Positions 14,816 through 25,540 of a stretch of 64,000 nucleotides of DNA are shown here, piece by piece. A model generated the notes under the pieces. The model was given only the letters and a program-made list of their open reading frames with translations. It ran no database searches and had not been told where the DNA came from. The DNA lies in contig WFMF01000046.1 of the NCBI GenBank assembly GCA_011033025.1, positions 310,001 through 374,000 of the forward strand, read 5' to 3'. Position 1 is the stretch's first letter. Every line of letters begins with the position of its first letter. This DNA is from Beroe forskalii. Its lineage: Eukaryota; Ctenophora; Nuda; Beroida; Beroidae. The position numbers and the translations under genes are program-made.

Positions 14816-15403
14816 ATTCTGTGGCACCCAAGATCCGAAATCGAAAAACTTTGGCCGATTGAGCTGAAAATTTGCACGCCATCCATGGACGACCTAAGAA
14901 AGACATACCATACTTCAGAATCCCGAAATCAGCCATTTTCTGTCTGTTATGGGGTGTTAAAATCGCGTTTTTTGGCTTAAAAACTGCCTTTTTTCGCCCC
15001 TTATTGGGCGTAGATGTCTCATGGGTGGTCAAATAGAAGTGTATCTGGTCATAAATTATGCGCCTAAAACCACTGAACCAATGATATTCGCCAGTTTTCC
15101 TTTGTTTTCCTGTAAAATCGAAAAACCCTATTTGTACCTCTCAAAACAGTGATCCAGGATGTTCTTCATTTCTGAGGCACCCAAGATCCGAAATCGAAAA
15201 ACTTTGGCCGATTGAGCTGAAAATTTGCACGCCATCCATGGACGACCTAAGAAAGACACACCATACTTCAGAATCCCGAAATCAGCCATTTTCTGTCTGT
15301 TATGGGGGGTTAAAATCGCTTTTTTTGGCTTAAAAACTGCCTTTTTTCGCCCCTTATTGGGCGTAGATGTCTCATGGGTGGTCAAATAGAAATGTATCTG
15401 GTC
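14816..15403 (+). repeat. satellite block (under two monomers)
   Basis: A partial and a nearly complete monomer of the same satellite, in the same orientation as the main array. It begins near ttctgtggcacccaag and is cut off at gtatctggtc, where foreign sequence begins. Confidence 0.93.
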
Positions 15404-16682
15404 GGGGGATATCAGTGAGTAAGTGCACAGACATATATGGTGAGAAAGTGCATTTAGCCATATTTCAGAGATACCACCCACCCCATATTGCAGTTACTCA
15501 CAAAAATCCAATTAATACTAAGTGATTTTTGCAAAAATTTTTCAGGCACCACCCCAAAATATCGGCTAATATGTCTATTTAGACAGTTATGACAGAATTC
15601 TATTTCAACAAAATACAACATTTTGATGAATGGTAGATTTTACACGCTAGATCAGATCAATTATTACAAATTTTAACCTTGATGTAATAATAAAAGTATG
15701 ACTTTCTATTGGTTGCCTAATAGACTCGCATAAACTATAAAATAGTGATAGGATAGGGATACTTAATATATTATATGTATTGATAGCAATGTGATCCCTA
15801 TCATGTTAGGAACGGTTAATTTGTTTTCTATAGTTCATAGGAGAAATTATGAAAAAAATACTATTCACGAGTCACGACAAGCTTTTATCATAAACTAGAG
15901 CGTATTACATACGTTGAATCTCAACCATAACAATGATTGTTTGGATCTGCACTCAAGAAGACAACAATAATTGCAAAATATGAATATTTAATAACCTAAC
16001 CGTTTGATTTTATTATGGGAAAAACTGTTGACTGTCGAACATTCAAATTTTACAACGAAATAGTACACGCACAACTTCACACGGTGAAAAATAGAAAGTC
16101 AGACTCAGTAGGTATTTTTATCTTCTACAGTACAGAATTGCTATGGACTTGTAGACGTGTAGACGACAGAAAGCCCTGTCAAAGTATCTATTCAAGATTG
16201 GCTGGGATTAGAAAAACATTCTAATGTCATTGAAGTTACTGTTATGCTTCAGTACCGTTCAGTATTTTGTCTCCAGACCGGCTCAATACACGATCATTAT
16301 CCGCGCCAAGTAGACTGTATAGAGAGTATAGAGATAGCAATGCTGGTTATGTAATATGTATGTATGATATGGTGTAATCGTGTAATCAATTTCTAAATGA
16401 AGTGGATTGATATAGTTCTAGATATAGTTCTATAATTAGTTGTGACTTCAATTTGTGACTTAATTTTATTTATTTATACAATCATATACCATATCGATAT
16501 GCTTTGAAATACCTATACTTACATCCCGACAAAGCTACATATATTGCGGTTTTTGCTGCACTTACTCACAAATGAGTGAGTGATATTCGCCGCAACCTTG
16601 GGACACCACCCTTTTCCAAGAATTCTCTATGAGTAACTGCAATGTGAGTAACCCTTTCTGGGTAGGGCTTTACCACAGTGGG
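15404..16682. mobile_element. AT-rich insertion in satellite with paired inverted motifs
   Basis: This 1.28 kb sequence interrupts a monomer between ggtc and ataaatt. tgagtaagtgca at 15416-15427 is matched by its reverse complement at 16557-16568. attgcagttactc at 15487-15499 is matched by its reverse complement at 16631-16643. The two motifs also resemble each other inverted, so each end carries its own small hairpin. There is no convincing coding region, and I could not define a target duplication. It is likely a small non-autonomous DNA element, class unknown. Confidence 0.5.
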
Positions 16683-17886
16683 CATAAATTTGCACCTCCG
16701 ATACCCAAACTTACCAATGAATTAAGCCGAAAAACCCCTGAAAATAAAATTTTCCCCGGTTTTTTTTCTTTTCCCGTAAAATCGAAAAAAACCCCTTTGT
16801 ACCCTCTCAAAACAGTGATCCNNNNNNNNNNNNNNNNNNNNNNNNNNNNNNNNNNNNNNNNNNNNNNNNNNNNNNNNNNNNNNNNNNNNNNNNNNNNNNN
16901 NNNNNNNNNNNNNNNNNNNNNTTTCAGCTATTTGCAGCCATCCTGGAAACCAGAAAAATACCCCCTTTTTCCCAGGAAATTTCCTTTCGAAAAAAGCAAA
17001 AAAATTGCCTATTTCTGAGGCAACCAAGATCCGAAATCGAAAAACTTTGGCCGATTGAGCTGAAAATTTGCACGCCATCCATGGACGACCTAAGAAAGAC
17101 ATACCATACTTCAGAATCCCGAAATCAGCTATTTTCTGTCTGTTATGGGGGGTTGAAATCGCGTTTTTGGCTTAAAACTGCCTTTTTCGCCCCTTATTGG
17201 GCGTAGATGTCTCATGGGTGGTCAAATAGAAGTGTATCTGGTCATAAATTATGCGCCTGAAACCACTGAACCAATGATATTCGCCAGTTTTCCTTTGTTT
17301 TCCTGTAAAATCGAAAAAACCCTATTTGTACCTCTCAAAACAGTGATCCAGGATGTTCTTCATTTCTGAGGCAACCAAGATCCGAAATCGAAAAACTTTG
17401 GCCGATTGAGCTGAAAATTTGCACGCCATCCATGGACGACCTAAGAAAGACATACCATACTTCAGAATCCCGAAATCAGCTATTTTCTGTCTGTTATGGG
17501 GGGTTGAAATCGCGTTTTTGGCTTAAAACTGCCTTTTTCGCCCCTTATTGGGCGTAGATGTCTCATGGGTGGTCAAATAGAAGTGTATCTGGTCATAAAT
17601 TATGCGCCTGAAACCACTGAACCAATGATATTCGCCAGTTTTCCTTTGTTTTCCTGTAAAATCGAAAAAACCCTATTTGTACCTCTCAAAACAGTGATCC
17701 AGGATGTTCTTCATTTCTGAGGCAACCAAGATCCGAAATCGAAAAACTTTGGCCGATTGAGCTGAAAATTTGCACGCCATCCATGGACGACCTAAGAAAG
17801 ACATACCATACTTCAGAATCCCGAAATCAGCTATTTTCTGTCTGTTATGGGGGGTTGAAATCGCGTTTTTTGGCTTAAAACTGCAC
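16683..17886 (+). repeat. satellite block containing an assembly gap
   Basis: About three monomers in plus orientation. The first, flanking the gap, is badly degraded, with doubled homopolymers and odd substitutions at 16683-16821 and 16922-17010. The later ones are clean. The block ends at cttaaaactgca, where retrotransposon sequence begins. Confidence 0.9.
16822..16921. other. assembly gap (100 N)
   Basis: Exactly 100 Ns, the usual placeholder for a gap of unknown length. The amount of satellite missing here cannot be known from this sequence. Confidence 0.99.
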
Positions 17887-18501
17887 TGGCCGGATTCAGG
17901 GAAGTCCGAGGAGAAGACGGGGGGATTGAAGCTGACGAAGGGGGCGTGGATGTTGATGCTGGTGTCCGAGGTGGAGGGAGTTGGTCCTCTTTCCTGCTGC
18001 AAACTGCACCATTGCTGATGTAGTGATACTGTCCTGGGTCACTCCGTATCTTTTCTCGCAGCTGTGAAACAAGTCCCTTCCTTTCTTCTCTTTCTTCACG
18101 AGTTCTGTCGGGAGATATGTACACTCCGCTGAAGCGCGTTCCTCGCAGGTTCTTTCCACATTTCAGGGCTAATGCTGCTGTTTCATTGCTGTGAAACGTT
18201 GCCTTTACCGGGCGCGCATATCCTGTCCTGACAGCCCCAACACGGTGGCAGTCTTTAACCAAGAGCCGTGCCGTAGAACAGCTGACTCGGAGCACATCTT
18301 TAACTGTATCTTGCACAACTTCATTGGCTGACTCCTCAAGTCCAAACAGCATCACCGCTCTCCTTCTGTCATCATCCTTCACTGCCGACTTTACTGCTGC
18401 CTTCACTTGTGTCGCTGTAATCCTTTCCTCACACCCTTTCTTCACTACGTCACTGAAGCTTCTGATTTCGCTCTTCACTGTCGTCTGCACCGCTTCCATT
18501 T
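17887..18501 (-). mobile_element. non-LTR retrotransposon ORF1-like fragment, copy A, C-terminal part
   Basis: The minus strand from 18499 encodes about 200 residues starting MEAVQTTVKSEIRSFSDVVK. It has a basic segment (DDDRRRAVMLFGLEE), then RPVKATFHSNE, KNLRG and VYISPDRTREEREER, and a Pro/Ser-rich tail. This pattern (an RNA-binding-like fold, then a basic helix) is what I know from ORF1-type proteins of invertebrate LINEs. The frame joins satellite at 17886. The N-terminal part of the same protein lies 6 kb away at 24558-24816, because a fold-back element inserted exactly between them. A second, uninterrupted copy lies at 25541-26511. Confidence 0.75.
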
Positions 18502-18682
18502 TAGTCTAGTCAGTTAAGGGCTGAGGTCTGCAACGTCTTGAAACAAAATAATGACCGGTTCAGAGATGTTGTTTTTAGGCCTCCTGATTGCAAATCCGAG
18601 AGACCCAATTTTGTTAGGTGGTGGAACATGGCGCAATTGCGCCATTTTAAGCTCATGGCGCCGAAAAATACTAACTTTTGAT

Positions 18683-19370
18683 AGGAAGGTCGTAGAGACT
18701 CCACTTTTAGCTTAAAAGAACCGCAATGGCCATGTTTATATACGACTTGTTAATAAACATATGCCCTAAAACGCTCACAAACCGAGTTATGGGCGAAAAA
18801 CTGTTTTAGCCCATACGCAGGCTTGAAATCGGCGATTTTCTAAACTCGCGTCAGGAAGGTCGTAGAAACTCCATTTTTAGCTTAAAAGAATCGCAATGGC
18901 CATGTTTATATACGACTTGTGTATAAACATATGCCCTAAAACGCTCACAAACCGAGTTATGGGCGAAAAACTGTTTTTAGCCCATACGCGGGCTTGAAAT
19001 CGCCGATTTTCTAAACTCGGGTCAGGAAGGTCGTAGAAACTCCATTTTTAGCTTAAAAGAATCGCAATGGCCATGTTTATATACGACTTGTTAATAAACA
19101 TATGCCCTAAAACGCTCACAAACCGAGTTATGGGCGAAAAACTGTTTTTAGCCCATACGCGGGCTTGAAATCGGCGATTTTCTTAAGTCGGGTCAGGAAG
19201 GTCGTAGAAACTCCATTTTTAGCTTAAAAGAATCGCAATGGCCATGTTTATATACAACTTGTTAATCAACATATGTCCTTAAACGCTCACAAACCGAGTA
19301 ATGAGCAAAAAACTGCTTTTTGCCCACACCCAGGCTTGAAATCATCATCAAAAAGTAATAATTTGTAAAA
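18683..19370 (+). repeat. subterminal tandem repeat, left arm, about 170-bp unit x4
   Basis: aggaaggtcgtaga recurs at about 18683, 18853, 19024 and 19195. Each unit contains gccatgtttatatac and acaaaccgagttatgggcg. The same units lie inverted at the other end of the element. Confidence 0.9.
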
Positions 19371-20612
19371 GGCTATCATCATCAAAAGAGAGGCCGGACC
19401 CGAAGGTCCGCAGGAGGATAGTCCCGGAGTGGGACTGTGCCTGCCTCTGGTCGCCGAGGCGACGGGGGGTGAGGGTGAAAGGTGATGGTGGTGGTGGTGG
19501 GAAAAATGAGGGTGTGGCTAGCGAGGGGAGAATACCTTTACCAATACAATACCAGATACTTCAGACTTTCAGAGCTATCGGAGAGATGAGTAGATGCTAT
19601 GTCACCCCTGTATTGTCCGCCTCCTCCTCTGTTCGTTGTAGTCTTTTGGTTTGGAGTGTGTAACTGATCAGTGCGTCCATACTGTTGTTGTCCATGATGT
19701 CGTTAATGGAGTCATAGTATGTCCCGAGTGTGTTGCCTCTGATTCTCATAAATGCAGGGCATTGTCCAATGAAGTGTGCAACTGTCTCCTGTGTCAGTGC
19801 AGTAAGGGCAGTTTGGTGTGTCAGCGCGTGTTATTCTGTACAAGTGTTTGTTCAGTCCTATGTCCTGTGATAATGGAGATAGCAGTTCGGTACCGGATAC
19901 GGTTGCCTGTGTTGTTGTTAAGTGTGTGAAAAACCTTCTTCTGATGGTTACCTATGATCATGTCAGTGTGAGCATGTTTTGTTGGTGATCCACCTGTCGT
20001 GGCTGAGGTTGGTTACCTTGGTATTGGATTAAGTGTTTGATGAATGAAATGGGGACAAGGCTGGTGACGGGGTTACCATCTTTGGTACCAGCCTTGGCAA
20101 GCTGGTCTGCTTTCTCGTTTCCCCAGTGTCCGATGTGGGCTTTTATCCATCTGACTTGGACTGTGTTGTCATGAGCTAGGGAGGTGAGTGACTTGTGACA
20201 GTCTGCAACTGATTTGTTCCTGTGGATTCTGTTGGAAAGAGCTTGAGTGCCGATAGGCTGTCGCTCCAGAAGGTGATTAGCTTGTTGTTGTGGTGTTTTA
20301 AGTCTGTCAGCAGCATGCATAAGTGCTGCTATCTCGGCCTGAAAAACCGTGCAGTGATCTTTCATCTTGAAGTGGTACTCGGTTGTGTTCTCGTTGTGGG
20401 GTCCTTGATGACGTAGCCGCCGCCCACCCCGTGGTCTGTTTTAGAGCCATCTGTGTAGCAGCAAATGTTGTTGACGCTGATAAGCTTGATGTCATTGTCC
20501 AAGTTGAGCCCATTACTTTGATTGGGCGTAAGGTCCACTTTCTGTTCCATGTGAACATGACTAGTTTGGTTTTGAGAGCGCTGATGTTGAGTCCCTTCGA
20601 CTCACACCATGT
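19371..20612 (-). mobile_element. LINE 3' fragment (RT end and RNase H) nested in left arm
   Basis: This interrupts the left arm; the right arm shows the uninterrupted sequence. On the minus strand the reading starts WCESKGLNISALKTKLVMFT, typical of the C-terminal end of a Jockey/I-group reverse transcriptase. It continues into an RNase H domain (CYTDGSKTDHGVGGGYVI, then FQAEIAAL, then VRWIKAHIGHWGNEKADQLA). The frame shifts at about 20360, so it is dead. The 3' end reaches the junction with a short GATGATGATAG tail, as in I/Nimb-type elements. The 5' truncation is usual for LINE insertions. Confidence 0.85.
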
Positions 20613-20764
20613 CTATTTGGAGGGTTCAAACAATTTTCTAATATCAGGTCATAAACTTGAAGTATTTGAAAATGATGTAAAGTAAATATTAGCATGCTTA
20701 TATTGACACATGGAAAAGTCACTATAATGATACTACACGATTTGTATCTAAGAATGATAAGCTG

Positions 20765-21345
20765 CACTCCATCCATAGAATGCTGTTGTCAATATGTTGC
20801 ACTTTCCTTTGCAGCCATCTGAGTAAACACACCTTGCCAGATTCTTTGTACAGGAACATGTTTCACATTTGGCTGACCGACACTGCAGCACTTTATCAGG
20901 TCATTCAAGAGGTTGCAGACCTCTGACCCTTCTGGGTTCATGTGGCGGATGGAAACCTCAGAGACGCTCCATCCCATTTCAGCAAGGTTTGGGCAATCGT
21001 TTTGAGGAAAACGCAGTTTCATACCCAACCAACAACATGCTCGAAGAACATGGAGCCTTAAGCTGCTAGTTGTGGGAGGTAGTTCCCTCAGATCATCAGT
21101 TGTCATCGTCAGAAACTTCCTAAATGACTTTGAAACAGATGAGGATCCAGAAGAAGCACACAAACCTTTCAATGAGCGGCAGACATCTGGAAATTGTCTC
21201 ATGTTAGGGGTTGCCATGACAATTGTTGGAAACAAGCTGTCAAATCTTCTTGTTTAGGGAACGATGCCCATGAGCCCATGATTTGTCCTTTGTTGTGTCT
21301 GAAAAAGGAAGCAGTGGAATCACAGCCACTGAGGGCATGGGAAGA
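20765..21345 (-). pseudogene. left-arm fragment of a multi-copy transposon-type gene (HALSGCD / LPPT / Cys-rich)
   Basis: Minus strand, with frameshifts. It contains HALSGCDSTASFF and IMGSWASFP, then DDLRELPPTTSSLRLHVLRA and CPNLAEMGWS, and at the end a Cys-rich segment (QCRSAKCETCSCTKN, CVYSDGCKGKCN). I recognise this order from a large family of multi-copy, uncharacterised invertebrate proteins that end in a CXC-like cysteine cluster. I know no assigned function. Reading runs from the element's centre outward. The mirror copy in the right arm is 21435-22170. Confidence 0.65.
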
Positions 21346-21434
21346 TAAGAGCCGATTGTCTGCTTCTTCTAGCAGAAAATCGGCTCTTTAATACATATAC
21401 AACATGCTTTTGAATCGAGGAAATCAGAAATGTG

Positions 21435-22170
21435 TAGTTAGGACTGTCGACTCTGATGTAATTGTCATTTGCACAGTTATTTAGCACAATTCCCAGACCA
21501 TGATTCAAATTTCAAGTTATTCATTGACTTTGGAACTGGGCAAAATAGACGTTGGTATTCTATAAATTCATGTTATGAAACAATAGGACTATAGGAGTTC
21601 CTACAGCACTGGGCTTATTGTTTTCCCATGCCCTCAGTGGCTGTGATTCCACTGCTTCCTTTTCCAGACACAATAAAGGACAAATCATGGGCTCATGGGC
21701 ATCGTTCCCTAAACAAGAAGATTTGACAGCTTGTTTCCAACAATTGTCATGGCAACCTACCATGGAGACAATTTCCGATGTCTGCCGCTATTGAAAGGTT
21801 TGTGTGCTTTTCTATGGATCCTCATCTGTTTCAAAGCTAGGTCATTTCCGCCTTGATAAGTTTCTGACGATGACAACCGCCGATTTATCTGAGGGAACTA
21901 CCTCCCCAAACTAGCAGCTTAAGGCCCATGCCCAAACCTTGCTGAAAATGGGATGGAGCATCTCTGAGGGTTCCATCACCACATGGACAGAAGGGTCAGA
22001 GGTCACCTGTAACCTCTGAATGACCTGTTAGTGCTGCAGTGTCGGTCAGCCAAATGTGAAACATGTTCCTTTACAAAGTCTGGCAGCGTGTGTTTACTCA
22101 GATGTGGCTGCAAAGGAAAGTGCAACATATTGACAGCTTAGCATTCTATGGATGGAGTGCGAGGACACTT
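21435..22170 (+). pseudogene. right-arm fragment of the same gene, longer at its 5' side
   Basis: Plus strand. It begins VRTVDSDVIVICTVI in the loop region, a hallmark upstream motif of the same family, and an in-frame stop follows. It then carries the counterparts of the HALSGCD, LPPT and Cys-rich segments found inverted in the left arm, with more indels. It is not translatable as one protein. Confidence 0.6.
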
Positions 22171-22674
22171 ATCATTCTTAGATACAGATTATGTAGTAAC
22201 ATTTCATTATAGTGGAAGTTACTGTCCCAATTGTCCCTAACTCAAAAAAAGTGGATTGGGACAGGAACAAATGGGACAATTGGGACAGAGAAAATGGGAC
22301 AATTGGGACTCAAAAAGTGACTTGCAACTAGTAAAAATGGGACAATTGGGACACATGAAACTGAAAAAAATGGGTCTCCAAAAATGAATTGGGACAAGGA
22401 AAAATGTGACATTTGGGACAGATGTGACATTTGGGACATTTGGGACAAATGTGACATTTGGGACAAATGTGAAATTTGGTACAAATGTGACATTTTGGAG
22501 GAATATGACATTATGGACTGAGATAAATGGGACTCAAATGGTTGTGTTTGTGAGCAGCATTTTAGCATTATTTTCCTCACAACATATGATATGAGAGAGA
22601 TGGCAGTTCCAATGCAACAACAGCTGCTTTAATGTTAAAATATCAGTTGAACTGACTTATTTACCTACTTACCT

Positions 22675-22755
22675 AGTATAGTATAATACTAGTATAGTAT
22701 AATACTAGAATAGTATAATGCTAGAATAGTATAATACTAGAATAGTAGTATGGTA
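22675..22755 (+). repeat. AT-rich microsatellite (agtataatactagaat)n
   Basis: Short tandem repeat of about 16 bp, inside the nested element. Confidence 0.85.
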
Positions 22756-22756
22756 T

Positions 22757-22998
22757 AGGCCAGTATCACACCTGTATCACGCCAGCTCCACGCCAGTTTT
22801 GCACCAGTATCATGCCTACCTCCAGCATCGCTCCAGTTTCACACTAGTATGCTAGGAGCATGCCAGTAGCACTCAGTATCAGATCATATACTGGCTTTTG
22901 GCAAAGTTTTGATTGGCGCAATACTGGCGTGATACTGAAGTGCTACTGGCATGCTACTGGAGTTAGTGGCGCAATACCGGGCACGTGCTACTGGGCCT
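22757..22998. mobile_element. imperfect palindrome, MITE-like
   Basis: ggccagtatcac at the left is mirrored by gtgctactgggcc at the right, and most of the 240 bp between folds back imperfectly (ccagtatcatgcc / ggcgtgatactg). It is nested in the 22215-23237 element. Confidence 0.55.
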
Positions 22999-23379
22999 AA
23001 ACAGATCGCTCAATTTACCTTGGTTTTGTAGCATGGAAATAAATTTCTGACAGAAATAGTCAGAAATGATTTGAATGATAAAACAGGGACAAATTTGAAA
23101 ATCACTTATTTTTCCCACTTGTTTCTTTGTCCCAAATGTCCCAATTGTCCCAAATGTCTCAAATGACAGTCCCAAAATAAAAAAATAAAAAAAGTAAATT
23201 GGGACAGGGACATTTGGGACAGTGACATTCCCCCCTTTAGTGACTTTTTCCATGTGTCAATATAAGCAATAAGCATGCTTCAATATTTACTTTACATCAT
23301 TTTCAAATACTTCAAATTTATGACTTCCCTGATATTAGAAAAATTGTTTGAACCTCCAAATATCCCTTTACAAATTATT

Positions 23380-24390
23380 ACTTTTTGATGATGATTTCAA
23401 GCCTGGGTGTGGGCAAAAAGCAGTTTTTGCTCATTACTCATTTGTGAGCGTTTAAGGACATAATGTTGATGAACAAGTCGTATATAAACATGGCCATTAT
23501 TGCGATTTTTTTAAGCTAAAATGGAGTTTCTACGACCTTCCTGACCCGAGTTTAGAAAATCGCCGATTTCAAGCCCGTATGGGCTAAACAGTTTTTCGCC
23601 CATAACTCGGTTTGTGAGCGTTTAAAAGCATATGCTTATTAACAAGTCGTATATAAACATGGCCATTGCGATTCTTGCTAAAAATGGAGTTTCTACGACC
23701 TTCCTGACCTGAGTTTAGAAAATCGTTGATTCCAAGCCCGCGTATGGGCTAAAAACAGTTTTTTTCGCCCATAACTCGGTTTTTGTGACCGTTTTAGGGC
23801 ATATGCTTTATTAACAAGTCGTATATAAACATGGCCATTGCGATTCTTTTTAAGCTAAAAATGGAGTTTCTACGACCTTCCTGACCCGAGTTTAGAATGA
23901 TTTTGGGCCCGCGGTATGGGCCAAAAACAGTTTTTTGCCCATAACTGGTTTGTGAGCGTTTTAGGGCATATATGCTTATTAACAAAGTCGTATATAAACA
24001 TGGCCATTGCGATTCTCTAAGCTGGGAAAATGGAGTTTCTACAACCTTCCTGACCCGAGTTTAGAAAAATCGCCGGATTTCAAGCCCTGCTGCATGGGCT
24101 AAAACAGTTTTTCGCCTAAATCCTCGGTTTGTGAGCGTTTAAGGGCATATGTTTGTCAACAAGTCATGTATAAACATGGGCCTCTTTTTAAGCTGAAAAT
24201 GGAGTTTCTATTGTCCCTTCCTTGACCTGAGTTTAGAAAACTGCTTGATTTACCATATGGGGCTAAAACAGTTTTTCATAAATCTCGGTTTGTGAGCGTT
24301 TTAGGCATATGTTTATTTACAAGTCGCATATAAACATCCATTGTAGTGTTCTTAAAAAAAATGGAGTCTCTACGACCTTTCCTATCGTGT
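23380..24390 (-). repeat. subterminal tandem repeat, right arm, about 170-bp unit x6
   Basis: Inverted copies of the left-arm unit. gtttctacgacc or a variant recurs about every 165-178 bp from 23526 to about 24365. They are more diverged and indel-rich than the left arm. The copy number differs between arms (6 versus 4), showing independent change after the arms formed. Confidence 0.88.
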
Positions 24391-24557
24391 TATTTTCTTT
24401 TATGGTGCCAAAATGGCACTAAGCATGTTCCACCACCTAACAAAATAGTCTCCGATTTAGTAATCAGAGGCCTAAAACAACATCTCTGAACCGGTCATTA
24501 TTTTGTTTCAAGACGTTGCAGACCTCGGCCCTTTTTTTGCTTTAACTGACTAGACTA

Positions 24558-24856
24558 TTTGCTCTGTCTTGCTCTTCAAGAGTTTATCTTGGAGTTCCAT
24601 AACTGAGTTCTGGTGTAACATCACCTCTTCTGTCAATGCCTCGTAAGACATTGCTGCTGATTGCAGTGTCTCCTTGCTATTTCCCATTACACGGACAGCT
24701 GACAGTACGAGATTTGTCAGAGTTGCCTTGTCGCACTTCATCACAGCTGCCTTGTTGACGTCCTTCCAGTAAGCACCAAAGAGTCCGCTGAAAACTGAGT
24801 CCAATTCCTTCTCCAACTCATATACCTTTCCATTGATAATGCTTCCTTGTGTACAG
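24558..24856 (-). mobile_element. retrotransposon ORF1-like fragment, copy A, N-terminal part
   Basis: The minus strand from 24816 reads MEKELDSVFSGLFGAYWKDV and ends in LQDKLLKSKTEQ, a likely coiled-coil segment. It lies directly upstream, in coding order, of the MEAVQ part at 18499, and the fold-back element separates the two. At its 5' side it abuts satellite at cctgtaaaatcg. Confidence 0.7.
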
Positions 24857-25540
24857 TATCCTGTAAAATCGAAAAAACCCTATTTGTACCTCTCAAAACA
24901 GTGATCCAGGATGTTCTTCATTTCTGAGGCAACCAAGATCCGAAATCGAAAAACTTTGGCCGATTGAGCTGAAAATTTGCACGCCATCCATGGACGACCT
25001 AAGAAAGACATACCATACTTCAGAATCCCGAAATCAGCTATTTTCTGTCTGTTATGGGGGGTTGAAATCGCGTTTTTCGGCTTAAAAACTGCCTTTTTTC
25101 GCCCCTTATTGGGCGTAGATGTCTCATGGGTGGTCAAATAGAAGTGTATCTGGTCATAAATTATGCGCCTGAAACCACTGAACCAATGATATTCGCCAGT
25201 TTTCCTTTGTTTTCCTGTAAAATCGAAAAAACCCTATTTGTACCTCTCAAAACAGTGATCCAGGATGTTCTTCATTTCTGAGGCAACCAAGATCCGAAAT
25301 CGAAAAACTTTGGCCGATTGAGCTGAAAATTTGCACGCCATCCATGGACGACCTAAGAAAGACATACCATACTTCAGAATCCCGAAATCAGCTATTTTCT
25401 GTCTGTTATGGGGGGTTGAAATCGCGTTTTTTGGCTTAAAACTGCAAAATTATGCGCCTGAAACCACTGAACCAATGATATTCGCCAGTTTTCCTTTGTT
25501 TTCCTGTAAAATCGAAAAAACCCTATTTGTTTGTTTGAAA
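24857..25540 (+). repeat. satellite block, two monomers, second with internal deletion
   Basis: Plus-orientation monomers. The second jumps from cttaaaactgca straight to aaattatgcgcc, losing about 90 bp. The same breakpoint, aaaactgca, is where copy A of the retrotransposon joins satellite at 17886. The block ends at a junction with retrotransposon copy B. Confidence 0.92.

Larger units (their letters stand above)
22215..23237. mobile_element. nested inverted-repeat element in the right arm
   Basis: This interrupts the right arm, where the left arm reads continuously. The ends are inverted: TTACTGTCCCAATTGTCCC at the left matches TCACTGTCCCAAATGTCCC read from the right. Flanking tagtg at 22210-22214 and 23238-23242 is a likely 5-bp target duplication. 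The body contains degenerate (GGGACAAATGT)n-type repeats next to both ends and no gene. Confidence 0.75.
18502..24557. mobile_element. 6.06-kb fold-back transposon with long inverted arms
   Basis: The ends are perfect inverted copies of each other (TAGTCTAGTCAGTTAA... / ...TTAACTGACTAGACTA). The inversion continues inward on both sides for about 1.6-1.9 kb, ignoring later insertions, up to a loop near 21345-21620. In order each arm contains unique terminal sequence, a tandem array of about 170-bp units, a unique spacer and a decayed gene fragment. The uninterrupted LINE copy at 26.4 kb reads ccattttgctc where this element sits, so the insertion appears to have duplicated 2-3 T residues; the T run hides the exact length. 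No intact transposase is visible. It is probably an inverted-duplication derivative of a larger autonomous element. Confidence 0.85.

Noticed and set aside
20222-20685. Plus-strand frames over the LINE fragment
   Set aside because: Shadows of the RNase H reading on the minus strand, which has clear family motifs.
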